From Chrysomallon squamiferum (taxonomy: Eukaryota; Mollusca; Gastropoda; Neomphalida; Peltospiridae), in NCBI GenBank assembly GCA_012295275.1, contig CM022671.1:28813750-28828749 (forward strand): DNA of 15,000 bases, read 5' to 3'. Each line of letters begins with the position of its first letter. Positions within the stretch are counted from its first letter, which is position 1. The notes below the pieces were generated by a model that had not been told where the DNA came from, ran no database searches, and worked only from the letters and a program-made list of their open reading frames with translations. The position numbers and the translations under genes are program-made. Positions 1-9,821 of the stretch are shown piece after piece.

Positions 1-319
1 GTAAGAAGGAGATTACATTTATTCTTTCAATCGTCAGCATCTAGTAGAACTACCTTTATATTGTAAGTACACTTTATTGAATTTGATATTAATTTGTTGC
101 CTATAAATCAATGTTAATTTTACAAAATAGTAGATTATAGAGAATAAGAGAGAATTAAGGTTTTGTAAATTACGTTGTCGGAAAGTGCTCGTATGTGTGT
201 GTGTGTAAATAGTATTGCTAGTATCATTTCAGAATAATTATATTATTTTATATTAACAATATGTTAATAAATGTTAATCAACTTTGAATGGAGGATGCCC
301 TTTCTGTAATAGAATATGG

Positions 320-359
<40 letters not shown>

Positions 360-596
360 TTACTGGAAATAGTATATGACAAAAATAAGAAGTTTATATC
401 TATTATGTATTATTCAGTTATGAACCACCTAATTTTCCTTATGAACAGCATTTGTTTTTAAAATCCACAGTAGGTAAAATACCTTATCAAGGATGGGGCT
501 ATAAAATTAAATATCTGTATTTCTGTTGGTCAGAATGAATACAATATCAAGTCAGATTGCAGTAAAATTTAAATTACATTTAAAGATTATTATTAT

Positions 597-639
<43 letters not shown>

Positions 640-1500
640 GAAGATGGAATTAAGCTAGACTATTTGAATTTAAGTAGTAATTATTGATTTTGTAATTTCA
701 TATCTCCTATTATGATTCTGTCTCTTTAATTTTGATCACAATAATGTTAATGTTAAGAACCTGGTCATCTGATAAATGGCGTTTGATCACAGTGGCCTTG
801 AACTTCAGTTTGATGTAAATACTGAAATAATCTGATAATAGTGTTACACAACCAGATTAGGAAATGGATACAAAAACGTCTCAAAATAAGTGCAGTTGTT
901 CCTCAGTCTTTTTGATTTGTTATTTATTAAATTAAAATCCACTTTTGACAAATACAACCCCACCTACCCAAAACCCCAGCATGGATATCTGTTTTTTTTA
1001 ATGTTTTTTGTTTTTGTTAACAAAAATTAGTAATAATTATTTATTCAAGATTCATTAGTTTAGCGTGTATATATATATATACACAGAGAAAGAGAGAGAT
1101 TATAATATAGAGAGAAAATAACTCAAAAATATTTAAACTGACTCTGTTACAGTCTGTATCAATGAATCATGATAAGAAGTAATGTAACACTCATTTTAAA
1201 ATACTGCAACAATGTAACTCAAGCATTTCAAAATCAAGTTTAAATTGTATTTTATAGTTTTTACTTCAAACCTAATATTATGTCCAATGTGACTAATAAA
1301 ATAAAAATAAAAATAAGTAAGACATTTTTTTACTGTTGAGTACAAGGAATTTCTTTATTGCTTTCCACACAAATGAATGGAATTTTTAAATACACGAACA
1401 AAAACATTGTTTACTAAGCCAGGTGAGATATTTGTTCTCTGTAGGGGTGGATTACTAGTGTATTTTTAACATACCACAAGAGTATTAGATTACATCTTTA
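1..1500. other. AT-rich non-coding DNA with simple repeats
   Basis: No supported exon on either strand. It contains (CA)n at 322-358, (ATT)n at 585-600 running into a poly-T tract to 636, a short (TA)n near 1067-1082 followed by a GA-rich patch, and scattered T and A runs. The DNA is probably intron or 5' flank of the SARM1 gene. Confidence 0.7.
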
Positions 1501-2520
1501 GAAGGAGACACAGTGTTTATTTTATTTATCTGCCTGACTGGGTATCTGTCTATTTCTCTCTCTGTCTAACTGTCCATCTGTCTGTCTATATGTTTTCTGT
1601 CTAGCTATTTTCATGCATACCTGCTTTTGGATTTTTATTTGTTCACACACACATATACCACTTAAACGTAGAACCATATGTATGCAGAAATATACACATG
1701 CCGACATGTGCATACATATACACACATATCCATATATATATATTTGTATACAGTAATATACACACATATCCATACATATATAGTAAAACACACACATACA
1801 CACACACACACACACATGCAGAAATAAACACACTCAAGTCAAATACAATAAATAAACTAATTTTGTAACTGACTACACCACATGAGAGATATTTATCACT
1901 GGGTGTTTATATTTTATCCTTCAAACCCAGTTAAGTGGCACTAACTACATTTATATAACAATGACTTGTAAATATTTATAAAAACAAGTATGATAACAAG
2001 ACCAGTATGTATACAGGCATGTTTTCATTTTATAAATATTTTCTTTTTTTCATCATTATTATTATTTTGATTTATTTTTAGTATATGTTTTGGTTTTGTT
2101 AACAACGTAAATTTAAATGTTTTTTTTTTTAAATATGTTTCATCTTCGTCTTTGTTTTTTCGTCTTCTTCTTCTTCTTCTACTTTGTCTCTGTCTTTCTT
2201 TTTTTCTATTCCACATATAATTCTTCTCTTTCACTTAGTCTACAAATAGATACATAGAAATATATTACTTTACCTTTTCTCACTCTGCACCTCACTTAAC
2301 AATACATTTTTCGTGTCTAGCATTTTTATTTTTATTTTTTTATAATAATAGAACAAGCACATTCCAAAGAGAGAGAGAGAAAAAAAAAAAAAAAATATTA
2401 TAAATTAATCAAACAAGGAAAATTTAACAACAACTAAACAAACAAACAAACAAGTTTCCACAAAAAACCCAAAGCAAAAAGAAGAAGAAGAAAGAAAGAA
2501 AAATATAAACATATAAATTA
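1500..2520. repeat. Simple-repeat block: CTGT, CA/TA, TTC and GA/A tracts
   Basis: Degenerate CTGT tetranucleotides fill about 1525-1605. Interspersed CA/TA repeats fill about 1645-1815, including two copies of the motif atatacacacatatccata starting near 1717 and 1757. A (TTC)n lies at 2161-2180 and (GA)n-poly(A) at 2368-2395. Reading frames here encode only Cys/Tyr- or Arg/Lys-rich low-complexity strings, so none is taken as a gene. Confidence 0.8.
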
Positions 2521-3050
2521 ATCATATGTGTTTCTTTGATAAATATTATATACCGCATATATAATATATTATATAATATATGGGGAAAATTGCTTTATTA
2601 TCAAGCTGTTATTAACTGTTCAGTTTGCTATTCAAACCAATTACCTAATACTGAGAAGTTCTATGAGTGCATCTCATGGCACCATTTGTTATCATTTCAT
2701 TACAGCAAGCATTTCCGTGGCAGACTGCCCATTGTTTCACTTCCCTTACTGACCTGCTTGCCTGTTAGTATTGTTATTTAGCCAGTTGTAGTAGGTTGAT
2801 CTAACTCTTTACACACAGACAGTTCACATTCCAGCTCTGTTTTCCAGATTTACTAGATTTACATCTGGATAAAAGGATATTGCTTGTATGTTCAAATGAT
2901 TGATTAATGACCCCCGTTTACAAAGTATTTGTTGAATCCAGAAGTTTTGGTATTCTGGTTGAATGTAGAGCACTTTTGGTGTTAAAGCAAAGATATTTGT
3001 TTTGATATTGTGTATTTTATTTATTTTAGTATGTCTTTTAGAATTTATAT

Positions 3051-3125
3051 TGGATATTTATTCTTTGGAAGGGTCTCAGAAATTTACTGTATAAAAAATA
3101 TCCCCATGATGAAGGTCTGCATACC
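3051..3125 (+). repeat. Diverged direct repeat, copy A (copy B at 3204-3275)
   Basis: Copy A and copy B both run tggatat...attc-ttggaagg...agaaat...tgtata-aaatatccc...atg...tgcatacc, with scattered substitutions and small gaps over about 72-75 bp. They are separated by an (AAT)n tract. This may be part of an old dispersed repeat or a local duplication; no family was recognised. Confidence 0.75.
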
Positions 3126-3170
3126 TTGCTATTATATATTTTATCTAATGTCAAGCTTTTTATTTTTTCA

Positions 3171-3203
<33 letters not shown>

Positions 3204-3205
<2 letters not shown>

Positions 3206-3275
3206 GATATATATTCATTGGAAGGACTGTAGAAATCTGTTGTATAGAAATATCCCAAAGATGGTTGTGCATACC
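3204..3275 (+). repeat. Diverged direct repeat, copy B (copy A at 3051-3125)
   Basis: Second copy of the same segment, immediately after the (AAT)n tract and 153 bp downstream of copy A. The alignment remains clear at both ends (tggatat and tgcatacc), so the duplicated unit is probably well delimited. Confidence 0.75.
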
Positions 3276-4239
3276 AAGAATTTTTATTGAAGCTTAATAC
3301 TACAAGATGTGCTAAATGTTAATGGTTGGTATCATGCTTCTGATTCTGTTTATATAGCCAAAAAATAAAAAACCGGAGGAAGAAATGTCACACATATGTT
3401 TGTACTGTTGTCTATGTTGTGTCCAGAAATTGTACGCCAAACTTGGAAAGGCTATACTACTGAAAAGAATAAAGTGTAGACTAATAAATATACAGTTTTG
3501 CCATGCAAATAATTTTCCATAGCCAAGAAAGATGCAGGGGTTCTATGTAAATTCATATATTATTATTTACTATTATTATTAGTTTTTCTTATTGCTGTCA
3601 ACACAAACAAATGGGCAAGTTTATGTATGATGGCTATTTGGTGAAGGTTGTCGTTTTATTAAATTTGTTTTTATCAATATTCAAGATTATTATTGTTGTT
3701 GTTGTTGTTAAAATATGAATATATGCCAGCAGGAGTTTCCATTTTCTATCATTTCATGATTTGCTTTTGTTCAGAGAAATATTAAAAATATCGAATAAAC
3801 TGGGCAATTAGTTAATGATTTAACTTTTGTTTAAACCACTGCATAATTTCTGTATACAAAATGTGCAAGAATTGATCACATTTCTTTCGTTTGTGTTTTC
3901 CACCATATTTTTGGAGCACCATGCAACATCAGCAAAAGAAAATTACCCAGTGCATCTGTAGAGATTTTTCATACTGCTGTCAAAGCTGATCATATCTACA
4001 CTAACAAAGGTTGGCTGGCATCTGAAAACAAATGAAAACAATGACAATGAAGTATGTAAAAGTGTAATTGGGTTGTTTGTTCCCACTTAGACAGCTAGAC
4101 TTTCAAGACTTGAGTTTCTATACTGTCTGCTTTGAAGGATTCTTTGTAAAGATCAAATCAAAACCAAATCAGAAATATCTTCCAGATTGTAGTAATGTAC
4201 TGCAGAATGAGTATATTCTGTATATTTGTATTTGACACT

Positions 4240-5420
4240 TAGGGAAAAAAAAAAAAAAAAAACCCAAAGAAAATGTTCTGCAAAGGATCTAAGATAAAGA
4301 ATGTGAGAATTTTTCTTTACCAAACTCTTTATACTTTTTTATTTCTCGGAATACAAGGAAAGAGTGTAAAAAGGAAGAAAGTATTTGACTGAAACTGTTG
4401 GTAATTTTTTATTGTTGTTTTCTTAGAAAGTCTAAATGATGATGAAATCACAAAGACCTAATGATATTAGCTTAATTTTATACAACTAGAGAGAGTAGGC
4501 AGAAAAAGAAGTTTTTAAGCATAATGAAAATATATAATTCTGTTCTTCAGAAGAGCTAAAAAAAATAACATCTGTGAATTTATTTACAACTTTAAATGGT
4601 TCAGAATATAAACTATAAACATCTTTACAAAATTAATTATTTAATTTTGTATTAATATGACTATTCAAGAAAAGTTTAATAATAACATTTAAAACATTCT
4701 TTTTTTTTCTGTTTTCATAAATTCCTTTGGAAAATTTAGGAAATACAAATTATTAAATATATTGCAGATGTTAAAAAACTGCATATTAAAATAATAATTT
4801 CTAATTTTTCTCAGCAGCACAAACATGTGTTTACTCTTATATATATGAGAGATAAGCATTTGAAATTTGTTTAGTGTCTGTGATAATGACTGGCTTATTT
4901 AATATATTATATACAATCTCTCTGTGTTTACTTTTCCTTTCAAAATTAAAGAAATCCATGTAATAAAATATATTACAGATGTTAAAAACAAAACCATAAA
5001 AAACCCGCATGAAACCAGGCCTCCATTAAAAAAAAAAAAAAAAAAAAAAAAAACCATCAATAAAAATCAATAAAAATCCCAGCCTTCTTATAATAATAAT
5101 AATAATAATAAATTAAATTATTAAAATAAAAATTGAACATGGTACAGAGCCCTATGCAAGTCTGCCTTTTATCTCATAATTATGATGAGCACAGAAGGAA
5201 GTGCTCAAAGTTGGTAAGCTTTGTTTTGATGTTCTCGTTATGTAACAGGAAGGTCATATTAAAACTAAACCCTTGTAAATCTTCATTTAGTGATATCACA
5301 TTTCAGCTAGTTAATACTTAATTATCTCAGATTATCATTATTTATTACATTATATAAACATGTTCCTTGTATGCATGATGAACCAAATTGTATATTTTGA
5401 TATAATACTAATTTTTGAAA
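4240..5420. other. AT-rich non-coding DNA with poly-A tracts and a diverged duplication
   Basis: Poly-A runs lie at 4244-4262 and 5027-5053, and (AAT)n at about 5091-5111. A segment at 4722-4778 recurs at 4934-4990 (shared ttccttt and atatatt-cagatgttaaaaa). Short open frames near 5133-5321 resemble no protein I know. Confidence 0.6.
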
Positions 5421-5421
5421 T

Positions 5422-5423
<2 letters not shown>

Positions 5424-5469
<46 letters not shown>

Positions 5470-5578
5470 GAAAGACATTTTTTTTATTTTTCAAAACAAA
5501 AATTCATTGTTATTATTATTATTATTGTTATTGTTATTGTTATTGTTGTTGTTATTATTATTATTATTATTATTATTT
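5424..5578. repeat. (CA)n and (ATT/GTT)n microsatellites
   Basis: A pure (CA)n occupies about 5424-5463. After 45 bp a mixed TTA/TTG trinucleotide tract runs from about 5509 to 5578. Confidence 0.95.
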
Positions 5579-5635
5579 TGTTCTCTGTTTTTTGCTTCAG
5601 AAAGCCAACCTACATAAACATTGTTGATTGTCATA

Positions 5636-5741
5636 AAAATAATATTTATTCTGTAGACATATTTCTGTTTGTTTGTTGTCAGAGAATGAAAATAATATTT
5701 ATTCTGATGACATATTTGAGTTTGTTTAACTGCCAGAAAAT
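5636..5741 (+). repeat. Two-copy tandem duplication, 53-bp period
   Basis: aaaataatatttattctg begins at 5636 and again at 5689. The copies share gacatattt, gtttgttt and a trailing cagagaatga/cagaaaatga, with point differences between them. Confidence 0.8.
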
Positions 5742-6109
5742 GAAAACGGTTCTAAATAACGTTTTGTTTATTTTACTCATACACAACAAATTCAGAATTA
5801 TCTGAATTACAAAAATACTGCTCAAATGGTACAATAAATACTCTGTTGTATTTGTTATAGAAGGGTTGTTTTCGATCAGTGGATATGATCAGTATTTCAC
5901 TATTGATATAACTATATGCTGTCTGTGTACACAATATGTTTTCAAAGTTCAGAGATATGATCCATGTACAGTAAATGTTGATTAATATGAGTGAGGGGTA
6001 AAAAAAAAATCTTTATTTTGATCTATGAATAGTTTTTGTGTAGGAAGAAAAACTTGTCATTTATAATCACTGTGATATAGTTGTTCACGAAATACAAGGA
6101 AATGGTTGT

Positions 6110-6270
6110 AGTTTCTGTTGTAAGCCATTTATCTTTGGAGTAGTGGGTTAGAATGTGAATGACTGAATCAGTAAATGAACAAATGAGTGAGTCAGTGATT
6201 GAATTAATATTAGTGAATATGTGAGGTAATGAATGAATGAATGAATTAATTATGAATGAATGAATGAATA
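6110..6270. repeat. Degenerate GAATGA-type tandem repeat
   Basis: Interrupted gaatga/gagtga-like units lead into two purer (GAAT)n blocks at about 6228-6245 and 6252-6269. The remaining DNA from 5742 to 7100 shows no gene; overlapping short frames on both strands near 6673-6874 are not recognisable proteins. Confidence 0.75.
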
Positions 6271-7104
6271 TTTTTATAACAGCATAAAATTACTTCAGCT
6301 ACAAATGTATGAATTTTCCTCGTTATGATTATTGGGTTATTATTTCCCAATCCAGCCACAGTCCACTTGGTACCAGATTTATAATGTGTTTTACCAATCA
6401 TCTCAATTCCAGTTCAACAGTTGCTAGGATTTTTACTAATTATTCCAGCCTAGCAATATAAAAATCTAGTAAAATCTCATAATAGTGTTATAAGCTTGAA
6501 ATGAATAAACTGATTAAATATTGCCAAAATATCTACCTTTTGTATATTATAATAAATTTATAATGGCAACACATTTTTTTTATCTAAAAGCCTTATTTTA
6601 AAAGAAAAAAAGAAAAAGAAAAGTCCTTTCAGAAACAGAAAATTACAACCAATAACCCAGATTCAGTTTAAGTTAAACATTAATAATGAAATTCAGTAGC
6701 ACTTTCAATAATACAAAAAAAAAAAATACATATGTGTATACATACAGATTCATATGTAAAATATGCAGGTATTCAGTGTACACTACATTATGCTGCATGT
6801 TGCTAATGTACTTGTATGAACATGTAGCACATGAAAACAGTGAAAGTAGTCGGCAGTGCAGTGTATTCATCTGATACTAAACAAGACTGGGTGTAATACA
6901 AATGTGTAAAATGAATGATTTAGAATGTCTAAAGTGAGTTTAAATTACTAAGTACAATGTGCATTTATTATTGTGTTATTTGTTGCTGTTTGGATCTCTT
7001 TAGGTATGTTTTGTTACATAAAAAAAATATTTTTACTAGTATCTATTTCTGTTTCATACAGCATTCTTTTGTTCGCTTTCTCTCCTTTTTGTTTTCTCTA
7101 ACTG

Positions 7105-7108
<4 letters not shown>

Positions 7109-7171
<63 letters not shown>

Positions 7172-7200
7172 CCTACCCTACATTCCCTCTCTCTCTCTCC
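7109..7200. repeat. (CT)n microsatellite and CT-rich tract
   Basis: A nearly pure (CT)n runs from about 7109 to 7167, followed by ccctccctaccc and a further (CT)n to about 7200, with pyrimidine-rich sequence to 7330. Confidence 0.95.
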
Positions 7201-7354
7201 TCTATATTTCTTTCTTTCTTGTTCTAGAATGAGTTAACACTAAAATAAAACTTTTTTTCTTTTCCATTTTCCTATTTCTATACTAGTATATTTTTTCTTC
7301 AGACCATCTCCCTCTTTTCCTTCTTTCCTCATTGCCTCATAATCTTTCTTTCCA

Positions 7355-7680
7355 TGACATTAATAATTAATGCAGAAACTTTAATAATCACAGCTACGCA
7401 TACTCTGTACACACTTAATGTATTCCCTTGTTTTCCCATGATGCCATTAATAATTTCATTTCTTGCCAATTATGCTGATATTGAGAACATTTTGTCAAGT
7501 TGAAGCCACATACCAGATTAGGAACACAAGCTTATTACCTCCAGCCTTGAGAGAGAGAAATCAATAAATTAAGATCAATATCTTTAGAGATAATAATTAC
7601 AGAATTAGCTTCTCTGTATTAAGCTGGCTTTATTGATTATGGCTGCTTCATTAATGACTCTTTGCTAAATTTGAAAAGTG
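7355..7680. promoter_or_regulatory. Candidate conserved non-coding element rich in homeodomain-type motifs
   Basis: Unlike its surroundings this stretch has few simple repeats and looks like unique, complex sequence. It is dense in TAAT/ATTA cores (for example taataattaatgc, cattaataattt, aaattaagat, gataataattac, gaattagctt, cattaatgactc) and in tattgattatgg. It lies 0.6-0.9 kb upstream of the large coding exon. No coding potential is visible. An enhancer role is inference. Confidence 0.3.
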
Positions 7681-8256
7681 TGATGTTGTAAAATTCTCTC
7701 AACTAGTGAAGAATATTTGAATGTGAAAAATGAAATGTCATTTGATCAACCATTAGCGGTACATGTATCGTTAAATCTTCTGAAGATTCAACCACATCAG
7801 GCTTGGACATAATTAGGATTCCAAGTTGTTTGAGCAAAACTGCAGTGGCATTATAGGATTAGTTCAGAGTGAAAATAAACTTTAGATGGTTTGTATCTGC
7901 CAAGTATCTCTGACAAGTCTGATAAAAATTCTTACTAAGAATAGAAAAATTGAAAAAAAACCCACCTGTTTGGTTGTAAATTTTTTTTTTTGCTGTCATT
8001 AATCATGTTATTATTTAAAAAAAAAAATTGCATTTACTATAAAAGAATGATAAATGAAAAAAGAAGGAAATTATTTTTGGAGCTGATGTTATCACATGAA
8101 CATATGCATGTTCTTACATTATCATTCTCTCACACATACATAAACATAAAATCATAAAGTCATAACAAAGAGAAACACCCATATATTCAGACACACAAAA
8201 CACTCATTTAGTTATTATCACGTACAGATTAATATTTTATTTTATTTTTTACTAAG
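7681..8256. other. Non-coding DNA just upstream of the large coding exon, ending in its 3' splice site
   Basis: No exon is supported. Short T and A runs near 7982 and 8018 and a CA-rich patch near 8130-8200 precede the T-rich tract and actaag acceptor at 8251-8256. Confidence 0.65.
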
Positions 8257-9821
8257 GTCACAACCAACATGAGAAGAGATTTACAGAAACTCTGTTAGTA
8301 AAGAAGCCATTAGATTACACAGTTTCTGCAATGGCTGAAGCTGTGCATGTACAACACTCCAAACCAGAGGCCTACGCCAGGCCTTCAAAAGAACTACCAT
8401 CTGCCATGAGGAAAGTTCCATCAGAATCTACAATGCCTCAGGAGGCCAATGACCAGATCCCTACAAGTTCTTGTTCCAGAAATGACCCTTACAAGGCTCT
8501 GGAGCGTTCTCAGTCTGCTGCAGTTTTACATTCGCCTCAGGACTCCCCCAACCCAGATGTGAGCAATTTGGAAAGACTCCACGATGACTGCAGTGGAAAT
8601 GTTTCAGAGTGCTCCAAGGTGTACATGGACTTGTCAAAGGCTGAAGCTTATGCCAAAGTGGAGCTGGAGTCTGGCAGTGGCAGCATGATGAGAATGTCAT
8701 CCGGAAGATTCCTGGAAACCATAGTGCAAGATGAAGAACTCAGTACTGGTGATTTGTCTCATGTTTATGCCAGTCAGAGATCTCTCTCTGATGACAGCAC
8801 GCCTAATCTGGGTGGCAGCAGTGAGGATCTTACTGGGAATGAATATTCATCCGAGTCCTCAACCTCTGTGGTCTTTGTGGACAGTTCGGTGGCTCAGCTT
8901 CAAAAGAAGAAGGACAAAACTAACCTGAAGTCTTCATTTCAGATCTATTCCCATTCTCTGAAGCAGAAGATCAAACAGCTGCAGATAGGATCAGTTCCTG
9001 AGCAAGTGGTTGCTCTGCAGGAGTTGAATGTGCTGCTGGAACAAGCCTGGTCACTGCCTGTTTATGGCCGCGACCTGGCATACAGCTTGTGTGACATAAT
9101 AAGAAATGAAAAAGCATTTGACATAATCATAAATAACTGTGCCTCTTCTAACAGGGACTTGCTCAAGGTTTCTGCCAATCTCCTCGAACAGACCTTAACC
9201 ACTGAGAATCGCAAACAGCTAGCTAACAATGGACTTGAAATTGTTGTCAGGATGATATGTGAGGCAAAGGGTAACTGTGAACTGGCTCGCCCAACAACTG
9301 GAATCCTGGTTAGTCTCTTTAAGATCTCAGAGGAAACGTGCACAAAAGTTATTCACCTTGGTGGTTTGGATGTTGTCATCTACTGGTGCCGGTGCAATGA
9401 CCGCTTGACTCTAAGACACTGTGCCATGGCTCTGGCAAACCTTGCTTTATATGGAGGCCCAGAAAACCAACATGCCATGGCCAAAAGCAAAGTCCCCGAA
9501 TGGCTGTTTCCACTGGCTTTCATAGATGATGACAGCGTGAGATACTATGCCTGTCTTGCCATTGCTGTGCTTGTTGCTAACAAAGAGATAGAGACTGCAG
9601 TGGAAAGCTCTGGAACACTTGATCTTGTTATGCCCTTTCTTATTAATCACAACCCGGCTGATTTCGCAAAGATGGATCAGTCACATCAGCATGGACGGTC
9701 AGCTGGATGGCTGAAGAGGCTGGTTCCTGTGCTGTCCAGCAAGCGCGAGGCTGCCCAAGCTTTAGCTGCCTTCCACTTTGTCATGGAGGCTGGCATCAAA
9801 TCCGAACAAAACAGAAAAGAG
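8257..9821 (+). CDS. SARM1: SARM1 large 5' coding exon: N-terminal extension and most of the ARM domain
   Basis: The 3' splice site at 8255-8256 (pyrimidine-rich tract ending in actaag) opens the exon. The ATG at 8331 has G at -3 and G at +4. However, the same frame is open back to 8259 without a stop (24 extra codons), and an in-frame TAA lies across the acceptor, so translation may begin in an upstream exon outside the window. Residues 1-200 are Ser/Glu-rich and disordered-looking, with no obvious mitochondrial targeting helix. ARM repeats start near residue 203. Residues matching the human allosteric NAD+ pocket are visible: W240 and R247 (human W103, R110, same 7-residue spacing), R293 (R157) and K331 (K193). 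LFPLAF, ANKE and RLVP are further SARM1 signatures. The donor at 9822 (gtttgc) is weak, and reading on meets a stop at 9873-9875. Base composition is visibly richer in GC than the introns. Confidence 0.95.
8269..8298 (+). other. Short upstream ORF (9 codons) ahead of the 8331 ATG
   Basis: If 8331 is the true start, the preceding exon sequence holds an ATG at 8269 in another frame that encodes MRRDLQKLC and stops at 8296-8298, 32 nt before the main ATG. Such uORFs usually lower initiation downstream. If coding instead enters from an earlier exon, this uORF is irrelevant. Confidence 0.35.

Larger units (their letters stand above)
2520..4240. other. Non-coding stretch with a (AAT)n and one diverged local duplication
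   Basis: No convincing gene. The region 2640-2780 is a little richer in GC but shows no recognisable protein. (AAT)n occupies about 3173-3203 and (GTT)n lies near 3691-3710. The duplication is described separately. Confidence 0.6.

Noticed and set aside
1-8. Window opens with gtaagaag, like a splice donor of a preceding exon
   Set aside because: The upstream base and exon are not visible, so it cannot be told from chance.
600-675. Possible exon after a 36-T tract ending in acag (acceptor at 640)
   Set aside because: Two frames stop within a few codons, the third after about 14, and the only donor-like site (gtagta) is weak. No recognisable peptide.
1522-1837. Two overlapping minus-strand open frames rich in Cys, Tyr and Val
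   Set aside because: They are translations of CA/TA and CTGT microsatellites with no family resemblance.
2025-2234. Minus-strand Arg/Lys-rich frame
   Set aside because: Produced by TTC and T-rich simple repeats read on the other strand.
2706-2763. Possible 58-nt exon after cattacag in a slightly GC-richer patch
   Set aside because: The donor would be gttagt, the length is not a multiple of three, and no frame gives recognisable sequence.
8098-8113. Inverted repeat gaacatatgcatgttc resembling a hormone-receptor or p53-type site
   Set aside because: Spacing does not match either consensus, and a 6-bp stem is expected by chance in this much sequence.
8461-9650. Minus-strand and alternate-frame ORFs inside the large SARM1 exon
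   Set aside because: They overlap a well-conserved ARM-domain frame and show no independent similarity.
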